Source: Mollicutes bacterium (GTDB lineage Bacteria; Bacillota_I; Bacilli_A; Izemoplasmatales; Izemoplasmataceae). From it: DNA of 6,567 bases. Location of the stretch: contig PUKL01000128.1 of the NCBI GenBank assembly GCA_003552275.1, forward strand, positions 1 through 6,567. The letters are read 5' to 3'. Below, one piece after another: positions 1 through 6,368 of this stretch (positions within the stretch are counted from its first letter, which is position 1; each line of letters opens with the position of its first letter). A model generated the notes under the pieces. The model did no database searches. It saw only the letters and a program-made list of their open reading frames with translations, and was not told where the DNA came from. Both the position numbers and the translations under genes were made by a program.

Positions 1-867
1 ATCTGCAAGGTCCACGTCCACACGGAAAAACCCGGGGACGCTTTGAACATCGCCCAGATCTATGGTGAATTCGCCAATCTGAAGATCGAGAACATGGACA
101 TGCAACACACGGAGACCCTGCTTCACTCTCCGGATGCCCACGGTCTGCATGAAGACTGCGGCCATGAACATGAAACAAAAGAGTTCAAAGACAAAGGGAA
201 ACCGCCGAAAAAATACGGAATCATCACCGTTGTGAACGGTGAAGGTCTCAGAGAGATGTTCCTCGAGATGGGCGTCGACCATGTCATCGACGGTGGTCAG
301 ACGATGAACCCTTCGACCCAGGATTTCGTCGACGCCGTCGACGAGGTGAACGCGACGAACATACTCATCATCCCCAACAACAAGAACGTCTTCCTCTCGG
401 CCGAACACGCGGCCCAGGCGATCGACGACAAGAACATCATCGTGCTGCCGGCGAAGACGATCCCCCAAGGCTATGCCTCTCTCACCATGTTCGATGCCAA
501 CCAGGAAGTCGAGGAGACCGTCGAGGAGATGAAGGAACTCATCGACCATGTGAAGAGCGGTGAGGTCACTTATGCGGTCCGCGACTCCCAGGTGAACGGT
601 CTCAAGATTAAAAAGGACGACCATATCGGGCTGCTCGACGGTGACATCGTCACCGCCAAGAAGGAACGCCTGGACACCATCAAGGACCTCGTCAACCGCA
701 TGATCGACGAGGAGAGCGAGATCATCACCATCATGTACGGCAAGAACATCGACAAGGACGAAGTGGAAAAATTGCACGCCTACATCGGTGAAAAACACGC
801 CGAGATCGAAGTCGACATCATCGAGGGAGAGCAAGAGATCTACGAATATCTTTTCGCAGTCGAATGA
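1..867 (+). CDS. fakA: Fatty acid kinase subunit FakA (DAK/YloV family), C-terminal part
   Basis: FakA is a cytoplasmic kinase that phosphorylates fatty acids held by FakB, giving acyl-phosphate for phospholipid synthesis. The frame is open from base 1, so this is the 3' half of a gene (288 residues seen; the family is about 550). The N-terminal ATP-binding DAK domain lies outside the window. Visible are the end of the middle domain, with CKVHVHTEKPGD at residues 2-13 and KIENM, then the C-terminal domain from about residue 70 with GQTMNPSTQDF, IIPNNKNV and TIPQGYASL. All are family hallmarks. The two His of HVH match residues that, as I recall, bind zinc in staphylococcal FakA. Odd point: the linker at residues 36-57 holds six His and one Cys. 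The gene ends TGA, six bases before a terminator hairpin. An internal TTG at 43 is not the real start. Confidence 0.95.
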   Translation: MCKVHVHTEKPGDALNIAQIYGEFANLKIENMDMQHTETLLHSPDAHGLHEDCGHEHETKEFKDKGKPPKKYGIITVVNGEGLREMFLEMGVDHVIDGGQTMNPSTQDFVDAVDEVNATNILIIPNNKNVFLSAEHAAQAIDDKNIIVLPAKTIPQGYASLTMFDANQEVEETVEEMKELIDHVKSGEVTYAVRDSQVNGLKIKKDDHIGLLDGDIVTAKKERLDTIKDLVNRMIDEESEIITIMYGKNIDKDEVEKLHAYIGEKHAEIEVDIIEGEQEIYEYLFAVE

Positions 868-872
868 CCTTC

Positions 873-903
873 AGGCCGGGGGAAAATCCCTCGGCCTTTT
901 CTT
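873..903 (+). terminator. Rho-independent terminator of fakA
   Basis: An 11-bp stem (873-883 with 887-897, one G-U pair) closes on an AAA triloop and is followed by TTTTCTT. It starts six bases after the fakA stop, so it most likely ends the fakA transcript and separates it from recG. Confidence 0.9.
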
Positions 904-909
904 ATGGCG

Positions 910-918
910 TGCTATAAT
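910..918 (+). promoter_or_regulatory. Extended -10 promoter for recG
   Basis: TGC-TATAAT at 910-918 is a perfect extended -10 element. At 16-18 bp spacing there is no TTGACA-like -35; that region falls inside the stem of the preceding terminator. The expected start of transcription is near 925, which leaves only about nine bases before the recG ATG at 934. Confidence 0.7.
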
Positions 919-933
919 GGATTGGGTGATCGT

Positions 934-2937
934 ATGGAGCTGAAAGATGTCAAGGGCATCGGTGAAAAACGGGCGAGGAATCTCGCCCGACAAGGAATCC
1001 GCACCCCGTCGGATTTGCTGCACAGGTTCCCCGAAAGATATATCCAAAGGAGATTGGGCGACCTCGAAGAAGCCACTAAAGGGGAGACGATCCACCTTCC
1101 GGGACGTGTCACGAGCGAACCCAAAGTCTTTTTCATCCGCAAAAATCTCTCCCGCCTCACCTTCCGGGCGGAGGTGGAAGGGCGGACTATCGCCGTGAGC
1201 GTGTTCAACCAGCATTATCTGAAAAGGACACTCCGTTCCGGGAGTCGCGTTGTCCTCCACGGACGCTTTTCTTTGGACAAAAATAGTTTCACCGCCCAGA
1301 AAGTGTTCTTGCGTGAGAATTTCCAAGAAGGCATCCTGCCCGTCTACAACGTCGAGGGGGTGAGCGATGCCACCTTCGCCAAGCTGGCCCGGGAAGTGTA
1401 CGCCATGCTTTCTGCCTCACTTGTCGACCGGCTTCCCGAACCCTTACGTGATCGCTACCGTCTCATCGACAAGAAGAGACTCCTGGCTTGGGCCCACGCC
1501 CCGACCACCCCCCGCGAACTCCATCAAGTCCGACGCCGGCTCAAATACGAGGAATTCCTCGACTACCAGCTCAAGGTGCGTCTTCTGCGCAAGCGCCATC
1601 TGGAAGAGGAAGGTCTGGCGAAACCATTCTCCGAGGAAGCGGTCCGGGGTTTCATGGCTGATTTCCCCTTTTCCCTCACCGCTTCCCAGGACAAAGCCTT
1701 GGCCGAAATCCTTGCCGACATCGCCTCCGCAAGGGCCATGCGGAGGATGTTGCAGGGGGACACCGGCAGCGGCAAGACAATCGTCGCCATGGCGAGCGCG
1801 TTCGCCGCTTTGGATGCGGGCCATCAGGCCGCTTTCCTCGCCCCGACGGAGATTCTCGCCCGCCAGCATTTCCATTCGGCGCGGACCCTTTTTCGCAACA
1901 CCCCCTATGAAATAGCTCTTTTGACGAGCACGACACCGAAAGAGGAGCGGGAGAGGATAGAACGAGGTCTCAAGGAAGGTGGAATCCACTTCGTCATCGG
2001 CACCCATGTGCTCTTTAGCCGTGATATCCGTTATCGGCGCCTCGGTTTCGTCGTCACCGACGAACAGCACCGTTTCGGCGTGTTGCAGCGGGGAGCCTTG
2101 AGCCGCAAAGGGGAAAAGCCCGATGTGCTCTATCTGAGTGCGACCCCGATTCCCCGCACCCTGGCCATGACCCTCTTTGGCGACATGGACATCACGACCA
2201 TCGATGAAAAGCCCCATCAAGACCAAGTGGCGGAAACGACCGTCCTTCCCGCGACCGAGGAAGAGCGGATCCATTCCTTCATCACCGCGACGTTGCACAA
2301 AGGCGAACAAGCTTACATCATCTCCCCCACCATCGAAGCGGGCAAGAATGTCAAAAGAAGCATCGCCGCCCTTGCGGACTCCATGCGCCGTCGTCATCCC
2401 GACGCCCGTGTCGGCGTCTTGCACGGGAAGCGACCTCCAGAGGAGAAAGAGCGGATCATGGAGGACTTCCACGAGGGGAGGATCGACATCCTCGTCGCGA
2501 CGACGATCGTCGAAGTGGGGATGGATGTCCCCCGCGCGACCCTCATCGTCATCCACCATGCCGAGCGTCTCGGTCTCGCCCAGCTCCATCAACTGCGCGG
2601 CCGGGTCGGCAGGCGGGACATCCCGGGAAGAGCCGTGTTGCTTTATGAAGGGGACGACGAGGTCCGGGAGCGTCTCGACTTCCTCCAAAAAGAAAGCGAC
2701 GGTTTCGCGATCAGCGAATACGACATGCAAAGAAGGGGCTTCGGCGATTTCATGGGCACCTATCAAAGCGGCCGTCTCCGTTTCATCCATGCCGACATTG
2801 ATGAGGATCTCCACATCATGAAGATCGCCCGCGATGATGCCGGCATGATCCTTTCCGAATCCGACAAGGAAGCCTATGCAAACTATGTCCGTGCCATCGG
2901 GAAAGAACTCGAAGAACATGCGGACTACTCCCTGTGA
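934..2937 (+). CDS. recG: ATP-dependent DNA helicase RecG
   Basis: RecG remodels stalled replication forks and branch-migrates Holliday junctions in the cytoplasm. The 667-residue protein has near family length. It opens with LKDVKGIGEKRARNL and an OB-fold wedge domain (about 45-130). Helicase motifs follow in order: Walker A GDTGSGKT (275-282), DEQHRFGV (376-383), LSATPIPRTLAMTLFGDMD (401-419), VEVGMDVPRAT (526-536) and QLRGRVGRRD (553-562). The C-terminal region carries RGFGDFMGTYQSG (601-613), a variant of the usual RGPGDxLGTRQSG. I chose ATG 934 because the in-frame ATG at 904 lies upstream of the -10 box and the family begins at this point; GGGTGAT (924-930) is a weak ribosome site, and TTG 922 is less likely. 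It has its own promoter and is separated from plsX by 50 bp with no terminator. Confidence 0.97.
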   Translation: MELKDVKGIGEKRARNLARQGIRTPSDLLHRFPERYIQRRLGDLEEATKGETIHLPGRVTSEPKVFFIRKNLSRLTFRAEVEGRTIAVSVFNQHYLKRTLRSGSRVVLHGRFSLDKNSFTAQKVFLRENFQEGILPVYNVEGVSDATFAKLAREVYAMLSASLVDRLPEPLRDRYRLIDKKRLLAWAHAPTTPRELHQVRRRLKYEEFLDYQLKVRLLRKRHLEEEGLAKPFSEEAVRGFMADFPFSLTASQDKALAEILADIASARAMRRMLQGDTGSGKTIVAMASAFAALDAGHQAAFLAPTEILARQHFHSARTLFRNTPYEIALLTSTTPKEERERIERGLKEGGIHFVIGTHVLFSRDIRYRRLGFVVTDEQHRFGVLQRGALSRKGEKPDVLYLSATPIPRTLAMTLFGDMDITTIDEKPHQDQVAETTVLPATEEERIHSFITATLHKGEQAYIISPTIEAGKNVKRSIAALADSMRRRHPDARVGVLHGKRPPEEKERIMEDFHEGRIDILVATTIVEVGMDVPRATLIVIHHAERLGLAQLHQLRGRVGRRDIPGRAVLLYEGDDEVRERLDFLQKESDGFAISEYDMQRRGFGDFMGTYQSGRLRFIHADIDEDLHIMKIARDDAGMILSESDKEAYANYVRAIGKELEEHADYSL

Positions 2938-2949
2938 ACAAATTTCTTG

Positions 2950-2958
2950 TGCTATAAT
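2950..2958 (+). promoter_or_regulatory. Extended -10 promoter for plsX-rnc-dnaD-nth
   Basis: TGC-TATAAT at 2950-2958 lies in the 50-bp recG-plsX gap. The 12 bases 2949-2960 are identical to 909-920 before recG. No good -35 is visible at normal spacing. Predicted transcription start is near 2965, giving a leader of about 23 nt that contains the ribosome site AAGAGGTG (2974-2981). With no terminator after recG, read-through could also feed this unit. Confidence 0.7.
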
Positions 2959-2987
2959 GGTCATGATAGAAGAAAGAGGTGTTCGGT

Positions 2988-3983
2988 ATGATCAAAATCG
3001 CTGTTGACGCCATGGGCGGCGACCACGCCCCGGAAGAACAAGTCAAAGGAGCCATGCTCGCCGTCGAGAGGATCCCCGATATCGAAATCACGCTCTATGG
3101 CGACGAAGAAGAAATCAAACGCCATTTGACCGATGAGACGAGAATCCGCATCGTGCCGACGGAGGGGACCATCGACATGGGAGAGAAGGACCCCATCGGT
3201 GCCATCCGCTCCAATCGGAAGAGTTCGATGGCCATGAGTCTGTCGAGCGTCCGCAAGGAGGAGAATGACGCCATCGTCTCGAGCGGCGCCACACAGGCGC
3301 TCATCGCCGGCGCCCACATTCTCGTCGGTCGCATGAAAGGGATGAAGAGGACCGCCATCGCCCCGGTCATTCCCACCGTCAAAGGGGAGATGATCCTCCT
3401 CGATGCCGGCGGCAATATTGAGATCCGTCCCGAATACATGCTCCAGCAGGCCTATTTCGCCAGTGTCTATGCCGAAGAGATCCTAGGCAAGAAAGAGCCC
3501 ACCGTCGGCCTCATCAACATCGGTACCGAAGAAGGGAAAGGACGCCCCTTGGACAACGAGGTGGAGGAACTCTTCCACAAGGATGAACACATCCGCTTCT
3601 ACGGCAATGTGGAACCCAAGGAAGTGTTGGACCCACCCTGTGACATTTTGATAAGCGACGGGTTCACCGCCAACATCGTCATGAAGACCATCGAAGGGAC
3701 CGCCAAGGGCATGGGCACGATCCTTCGCGAAGAGCTGACACGGGGAATCCTGGGCAAACTCGGCGTGCTCTTGGTCTATCGCAACCTCAAACGGTTCAAG
3801 AAACGTCTCGATCCCGCCGAGATCGGCGGAGCGATGATCTACGGTCTTCGCGGCGTCGTCATCAAAGCGCAAGGTTCCTCACGCAGTGAAGGCTTCGCCA
3901 ACGCCATCCGCCAAGCCGCCGACATCGTCCGCCAGGACGTGGTCGAAAAGGTCGGCAAAGTGATCGAAAGCGGGGCGGAGTGA
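2988..3983 (+). CDS. plsX: Phosphate acyltransferase PlsX
   Basis: PlsX is a peripheral membrane enzyme that converts acyl-ACP and phosphate to acyl-phosphate, the substrate of PlsY in the first step of phosphatidic acid synthesis; the reaction is reversible. The 331-residue length is normal. Motifs seen: IAVDAMGGDHAPE (4-16), VPTEGTIDMGEKDPIGAIR (56-74), SSGATQALIAGA (98-109), LLDAGGNIEIRPEYM (137-151), LINIGTEEGKG (175-185), SDGFTANIVMKTIEG (223-237) and GLRGVVIKAQGSS (286-298). The SSGATQA and DAGGN segments depart from the common SAGNTGA and DVGAN. ATG 2988 follows AAGAGGTG by six bases; a GTG at 2979 lies inside that ribosome site and is rejected. It is first in a packed unit with rnc one base downstream. 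The fabD, fabG and acpP genes that follow plsX in B. subtilis are absent here. Confidence 0.97.
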   Translation: MIKIAVDAMGGDHAPEEQVKGAMLAVERIPDIEITLYGDEEEIKRHLTDETRIRIVPTEGTIDMGEKDPIGAIRSNRKSSMAMSLSSVRKEENDAIVSSGATQALIAGAHILVGRMKGMKRTAIAPVIPTVKGEMILLDAGGNIEIRPEYMLQQAYFASVYAEEILGKKEPTVGLINIGTEEGKGRPLDNEVEELFHKDEHIRFYGNVEPKEVLDPPCDILISDGFTANIVMKTIEGTAKGMGTILREELTRGILGKLGVLLVYRNLKRFKKRLDPAEIGGAMIYGLRGVVIKAQGSSRSEGFANAIRQAADIVRQDVVEKVGKVIESGAE

Positions 3984-3984
3984 C

Positions 3985-4680
3985 GTGGAACGGTTGCTTT
4001 CCTTCTTCAACATCGACTGGCGGGACCAAAACCTCCTACGGACGGCGCTCACCCACTCGTCATTCGCCAACGAACACGGTGTCGACTCGAACGAACGGCT
4101 CGAATTCTTGGGGGACGCCGTGCTGGATGTCGTTGTGAGCGAGTACCTCTATGGACTCGACCAAGATTTGCGTGAAGGCGATCTGACCAAGATGCGCGCC
4201 CGTTATGTCTGTGAGACGGCCCTCACCGAATATGCCAAAGCCTGTGATCTGGGGACCTATCTCCGCTTGGGACACGGTGAAGAAAAAAGCGGTGGACGCC
4301 AACGGAGTGCACTCTTGGCCGACGCCTTCGAAGCCCTTGTCGGTGCCGCCTATCTGGACGGCGGTCTCGCCGCGGTGCAACGGATCGCGCAGAAGGTCGT
4401 CTTCCCGCTCATCGAGCAAGACGAGGGGGACGGTTTCATCGACTTCAAGAGCCATCTGCAGGAACTCGTCCAGTCCGACCGACGGGAGTTGGACTATCGG
4501 GTCGTCTCCGAAGAAGGACCTTCACACATGAAGAAGTTCACCACCCGGGTCTATCTGGACGAGATTCTCATGGGGGAAGGCGAAGGTAGAAGCAAGAAAC
4601 AGGCTGAACAGAACGCGGCCGCGGCCGCGTTGGAAAAACTCGCCGACAAAGACAAAACGGACGGGGGCGAGGACGGATGA
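3985..4680 (+). CDS. rnc: Ribonuclease III
   Basis: RNase III cleaves double-stranded RNA in the cytoplasm, processing rRNA precursors and some mRNAs. The 231-residue protein has the catalytic domain first, with the signature NERLEFLGDAVLD (36-48) giving metal ligands E40 and D44, and LLADAFEALVGAAYLDGG (109-126) giving D112 and E115. These are the family's four acidic residues. A double-stranded RNA binding domain follows (about 152-220), with DFKSHLQELVQ, the HMKKFTTRVYLD strand region and KKQAEQNAAAAALEKL. It starts at GTG, one base after the plsX stop, with GGAG at 3977-3980 as ribosome site. Its TGA overlaps the next ATG (ATGA), which implies translational coupling. In B. subtilis smc and ftsY come next; here dnaD does. 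The alanine run is encoded by a perfect 20-bp palindrome. Confidence 0.97.
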   Translation: MERLLSFFNIDWRDQNLLRTALTHSSFANEHGVDSNERLEFLGDAVLDVVVSEYLYGLDQDLREGDLTKMRARYVCETALTEYAKACDLGTYLRLGHGEEKSGGRQRSALLADAFEALVGAAYLDGGLAAVQRIAQKVVFPLIEQDEGDGFIDFKSHLQELVQSDRRELDYRVVSEEGPSHMKKFTTRVYLDEILMGEGEGRSKKQAEQNAAAAALEKLADKDKTDGGEDG

Positions 4681-5303
4681 AGGCATATCTCCGACGACTC
4701 ATCGACGACGGCGTCTTGGATTATGACGCCTTGGTGCTTCGCTACTATCATAAATTCGGCCTCGACGAGAAAGAGGCGGTGGCACTCATCAAACTGAACC
4801 GTCTGCTCGAGGAAAGGAAACGGATCATCAAGTCCGAAAAGTTCGCGAAGATGCTTTCCTTGTCGGCGTCCGAGACCGAGGAGTTGTTGAACGGTCTCAT
4901 GAACAAGGGGTATCTCACCATAACCCTTGTCAAACGTGACGACGGCAAGGAGATGGAGACCTTCAATGTCGACCACATTCTCGCGAAGGTCGTGAACCAC
5001 TTGAAGAAACAGCTCGAAAAAGAAGACGAGACAGCTCTGGGTCGCATCGTCTCAAGGCTCGAGGAAGTGCTGGAAAAACCCCTCTCATCGCTCGATTACG
5101 AGCTCGTGAGACAGTGGGTCCATGAAGAGGGATATTCCGAGACGATGATTCGCGAAGCCGCGAACACCGCACTCCAGCAAAACAGGCTTTCCGTGAAAGC
5201 CATCGACCGCATATTGCTTTCCGCCGTCAAGGATCTGCCGGCCGGAAAGCCCCGCAAAAACAAAGAGGCCTTGAAGGATTTCCATAAGTTATGGGAAGAA
5301 TAG
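4677..5303 (+). CDS. dnaD: DnaD-like replication initiation/restart protein
   Basis: DnaD acts with DnaB and DnaI of Gram-positive bacteria to load the replicative helicase at oriC and at restart sites. The 208-residue product (B. subtilis DnaD is about 232) has the expected layout. An N-terminal winged-helix domain (about 1-100) contains LVLRYYHKFGLDEKEAVALI (19-38), a recognition-helix region LSASETEELLNGLMNKGYL (62-80) and a short wing. A charged linker follows, then the DnaD C-terminal domain with KPLSSLDYELVRQW (134-147), EGYSETMIREAANTAL (151-166) and LSVKAIDRIL (171-180); the usual Tyr before IDRIL is Ala here. A C-terminal DFHKLWEE resembles the aromatic tail of B. subtilis DnaD. The start overlaps the rnc stop as ATGA, with GAGG at 4669-4672. 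The nth neighbour, as in B. subtilis, supports the call. Confidence 0.88.
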   Translation: MKAYLRRLIDDGVLDYDALVLRYYHKFGLDEKEAVALIKLNRLLEERKRIIKSEKFAKMLSLSASETEELLNGLMNKGYLTITLVKRDDGKEMETFNVDHILAKVVNHLKKQLEKEDETALGRIVSRLEEVLEKPLSSLDYELVRQWVHEEGYSETMIREAANTALQQNRLSVKAIDRILLSAVKDLPAGKPRKNKEALKDFHKLWEE

Positions 5304-5920
5304 AAGAAATCCTCAACCGTCTGGAAGGCCTCTACCCCGAGGCCGACACCATGCTCGCGCATGAGAGTGCCTTCGAGCTCTTGGTGGCGGTGATTCTCAG
5401 TGCGCAGGCGACTGATGAATCCGTGAACCGGGTCACGCCCGACCTCTTTCGCGCCTTTCCGACCATCGAAGCGTTTCAAGAAGCGCCTCTTGCCGAAATC
5501 GAGAAACGGATCCGCTCCATCGGTCTCTACCGCAACAAAGCCAGACACATCAAAGCGACGGCGGACATGATCGTCACCCGTTTCGGCGGGAAGGTGCCCG
5601 GCGACCAAGACGATCTGGAAAGCTTGCCGGGAGTGGGGAGAAAGACGGCCAATGTCGTCTTGAGCGTATGGTTCAAACAACCGAGAATCGCCGTGGACAC
5701 ACATGTCGCCCGGGTCGCGAAACGTTTGCGCCTCGCCGAGTGGGAAGACTCCCCGCTTGTCGTCGAAAGGAAGCTCATGAAAGTCTTGCCCCGGGAAAGC
5801 TGGTCGGCCACGCACCACAGAATGATCCTCTTCGGACGATACCGTTGCACGGCGAGAAGCCCCGACTGCGACGCTTGCGTCCTGAAAGAGTTTTGTCGCT
5901 ATCCGGACATAAGGCCTTGA
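5291..5920 (+). CDS. nth: Endonuclease III (DNA glycosylase/AP lyase)
   Basis: Nth removes oxidised pyrimidines from DNA and nicks the abasic site by beta-elimination, in base-excision repair. The 209-residue product has the family length. It shows FELLVAVILSAQATDESVN (28-46), the helix-hairpin-helix SLPGVGRKTANVVLS (111-125) with catalytic Lys118, and AVDTHVARVAKRL (134-146) with catalytic Asp136. The C-terminal 4Fe-4S cluster loop has Cys186, Cys193, Cys196 and Cys202 (C-X6-C-X2-C-X5-C). All key residues are present, so it should be an active bifunctional enzyme. The ATG lies inside the end of dnaD (13-nt overlap), and GAAGGA at 5273-5278 is the nearest, rather distant, ribosome site, so translation is probably coupled. 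It is the last gene of the unit and is followed at once by a terminator. Confidence 0.97.
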   Translation: MGRIEEILNRLEGLYPEADTMLAHESAFELLVAVILSAQATDESVNRVTPDLFRAFPTIEAFQEAPLAEIEKRIRSIGLYRNKARHIKATADMIVTRFGGKVPGDQDDLESLPGVGRKTANVVLSVWFKQPRIAVDTHVARVAKRLRLAEWEDSPLVVERKLMKVLPRESWSATHHRMILFGRYRCTARSPDCDACVLKEFCRYPDIRP

Positions 5921-5924
5921 AAAA

Positions 5925-5963
5925 GAAACGCCGTTCCCGGCTCGAGGCCGGAAACGGCGTTTT
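5925..5963. terminator. Bidirectional terminator between nth and the - strand gene
   Basis: A long hairpin pairs 5925-5942 with 5946-5963, broken by one C-A mismatch and closing on CGA. On the + strand the stem ends in TTTT (5960-5963). On the - strand the A-rich run 5921-5928 gives a T tract. The nth stop is at 5920 and the convergent gene's stop at 5966, so one hairpin can serve both. Confidence 0.85.
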
Positions 5964-5965
5964 CA

Positions 5966-6217
5966 TCATGTCGTGCCGACCGCGGAGGCCGCGGCGACGG
6001 CGAGAAAGATGAAGGCGAGGGTGACGACAAGAGGAATGACGACACTCATGAGAATCACCCTTCCCCAACCGATGTCGGCCTGGTCGGGATGGTCGAAGTG
6101 GCTTTGACGCCACACGAAATAGAGGAAGAGACCGACAAAAGGCAGGTAGAAATTCATGTTCTTCAAGTCGTGTTTCGGTGTTTTCCGCCTATCATTTCTT
6201 TGATCCTTCTTCGACAT
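5966..6217 (-). CDS. Small two-helix membrane protein, function unknown
   Basis: I do not recognise a named family. The 83-residue product begins with a highly basic, hydrophilic stretch (MSKKDQRNDRRKTPKHDLKN, 1-20). A first hydrophobic segment, FYLPFVGLFLYFVW (23-36), follows, then a short polar loop with two His and three Asp (37-53). A second, longer hydrophobic helix runs 54-80. The basic N-terminus predicts N-in, C-in topology with the loop outside. The LPFVGLFLYFVW segment recalls small Bacillota membrane proteins that carry an N-terminal zinc ribbon, but no Cys is present here. ATG at 6217 is chosen because GGAAAGGAG lies eight bases upstream; a longer version from 6253 would start upstream of the predicted promoter. 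It is convergent with nth and divergent from the helix-turn-helix regulator, so control by that regulator is plausible. Confidence 0.8.
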   Translation of the reverse strand: MSKKDQRNDRRKTPKHDLKNMNFYLPFVGLFLYFVWRQSHFDHPDQADIGWGRVILMSVVIPLVVTLAFIFLAVAAASAVGTT

Positions 6218-6243
6218 GGTAGGTGCTCCTTTCCGACAGTCCC

Positions 6244-6252
6244 AGTATACCA
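6244..6252 (-). promoter_or_regulatory. Extended -10 promoter for the small membrane protein gene
   Basis: Read on the - strand, TGG-TATACT is an extended -10 element. The predicted transcription start is near 6237, giving a 20-nt leader with GGAAAGGAG (6226-6234). The -35 zone (about 6267-6272, TTCCAT on the - strand) is poor. It overlaps the first copy of the direct repeat at 6262-6279. Confidence 0.6.
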
Positions 6253-6261
6253 TGCGCGGTG

Positions 6262-6308
6262 TCCTGATGGAAAATCACAGGCGGGGAGATTTCCTGATGT
6301 TTTTCACA
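6262..6308. repeat. Direct repeat pair TCCTGATG-N4/5-TCACA, 30 bp apart
   Basis: TCCTGATG occurs at 6262-6269 and again at 6292-6299, start to start 30 bp. Each copy is followed by TCACA after five (6275-6279) or four (6304-6308) bases that are mostly A in one and T in the other. The spacing is about three helical turns. The place, between two divergent genes and over the -35 zone of one, fits an operator. The role is inferred. Confidence 0.45.
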
Positions 6309-6368
6309 ACCTCCGGAGGGAAGGTTTCGATATACAATATGTACAGACAGCACGATTACAAGGTTTGA
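6297..6368 (+). CDS. Possible 23-codon leader ORF
   Basis: ATG at 6297 has a fair ribosome site, GGGGAG (6283-6288), eight bases upstream. The frame encodes 23 residues starting MFFTTSGGKV and ending YRQHDYKV, with a TGA at 6366-6368. That stop overlaps the first bases of the ribosome site of the downstream regulator gene, which would allow coupling. The frame also extends up to an ATG at 6252 that has no ribosome site. I recognise no homology, and the ORF is short enough to arise by chance. Confidence 0.25.
   Translation: MFFTTSGGKVSIYNMYRQHDYKV
6333..6338 (+). promoter_or_regulatory. Weak -10-like site for the regulator gene
   Basis: TACAAT at 6333-6338 is the best -10-like hexamer before the regulator gene. 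There is no TG extension and no -35 at normal spacing; TTCACA (6303-6308) is 24 bp away, which is too far. If this is the promoter, the short ORF at 6297 would not be transcribed from it. Confidence 0.25.

Noticed and set aside
904..933. Upstream ATG extension of recG
   Set aside because: The ATG lies before the -10 box and the ten extra residues match nothing at the RecG N-terminus.
2938..2950. ACAA...TTGT inverted repeat after recG as a terminator
   Set aside because: The stem is only four base pairs and is followed directly by the plsX -10 region with no T tract.
1444..2964. 506-codon open frame on the - strand opposite recG
   Set aside because: It is antisense to a clear RecG. Long antisense frames are expected where codon third positions are C/G-rich, and no domain or ribosome site supports it.
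2979..2987. GTG extension of plsX
   Set aside because: It falls within the ribosome binding site of the ATG at 2988, where the family begins.
5096..5818. 240-codon open frame on the - strand opposite dnaD and nth
   Set aside because: It runs across the end of dnaD and most of nth, whose motifs are unmistakable, and the translated product shows no family features.
6218..6253. Twelve-residue N-terminal extension of the small membrane protein
   Set aside because: It would start upstream of the predicted -10 element and has no ribosome site, whereas ATG 6217 has an excellent one.
6252..6368. 38-codon ORF starting at ATG 6252
   Set aside because: No ribosome site precedes this ATG; only its shorter form from 6297 has one.
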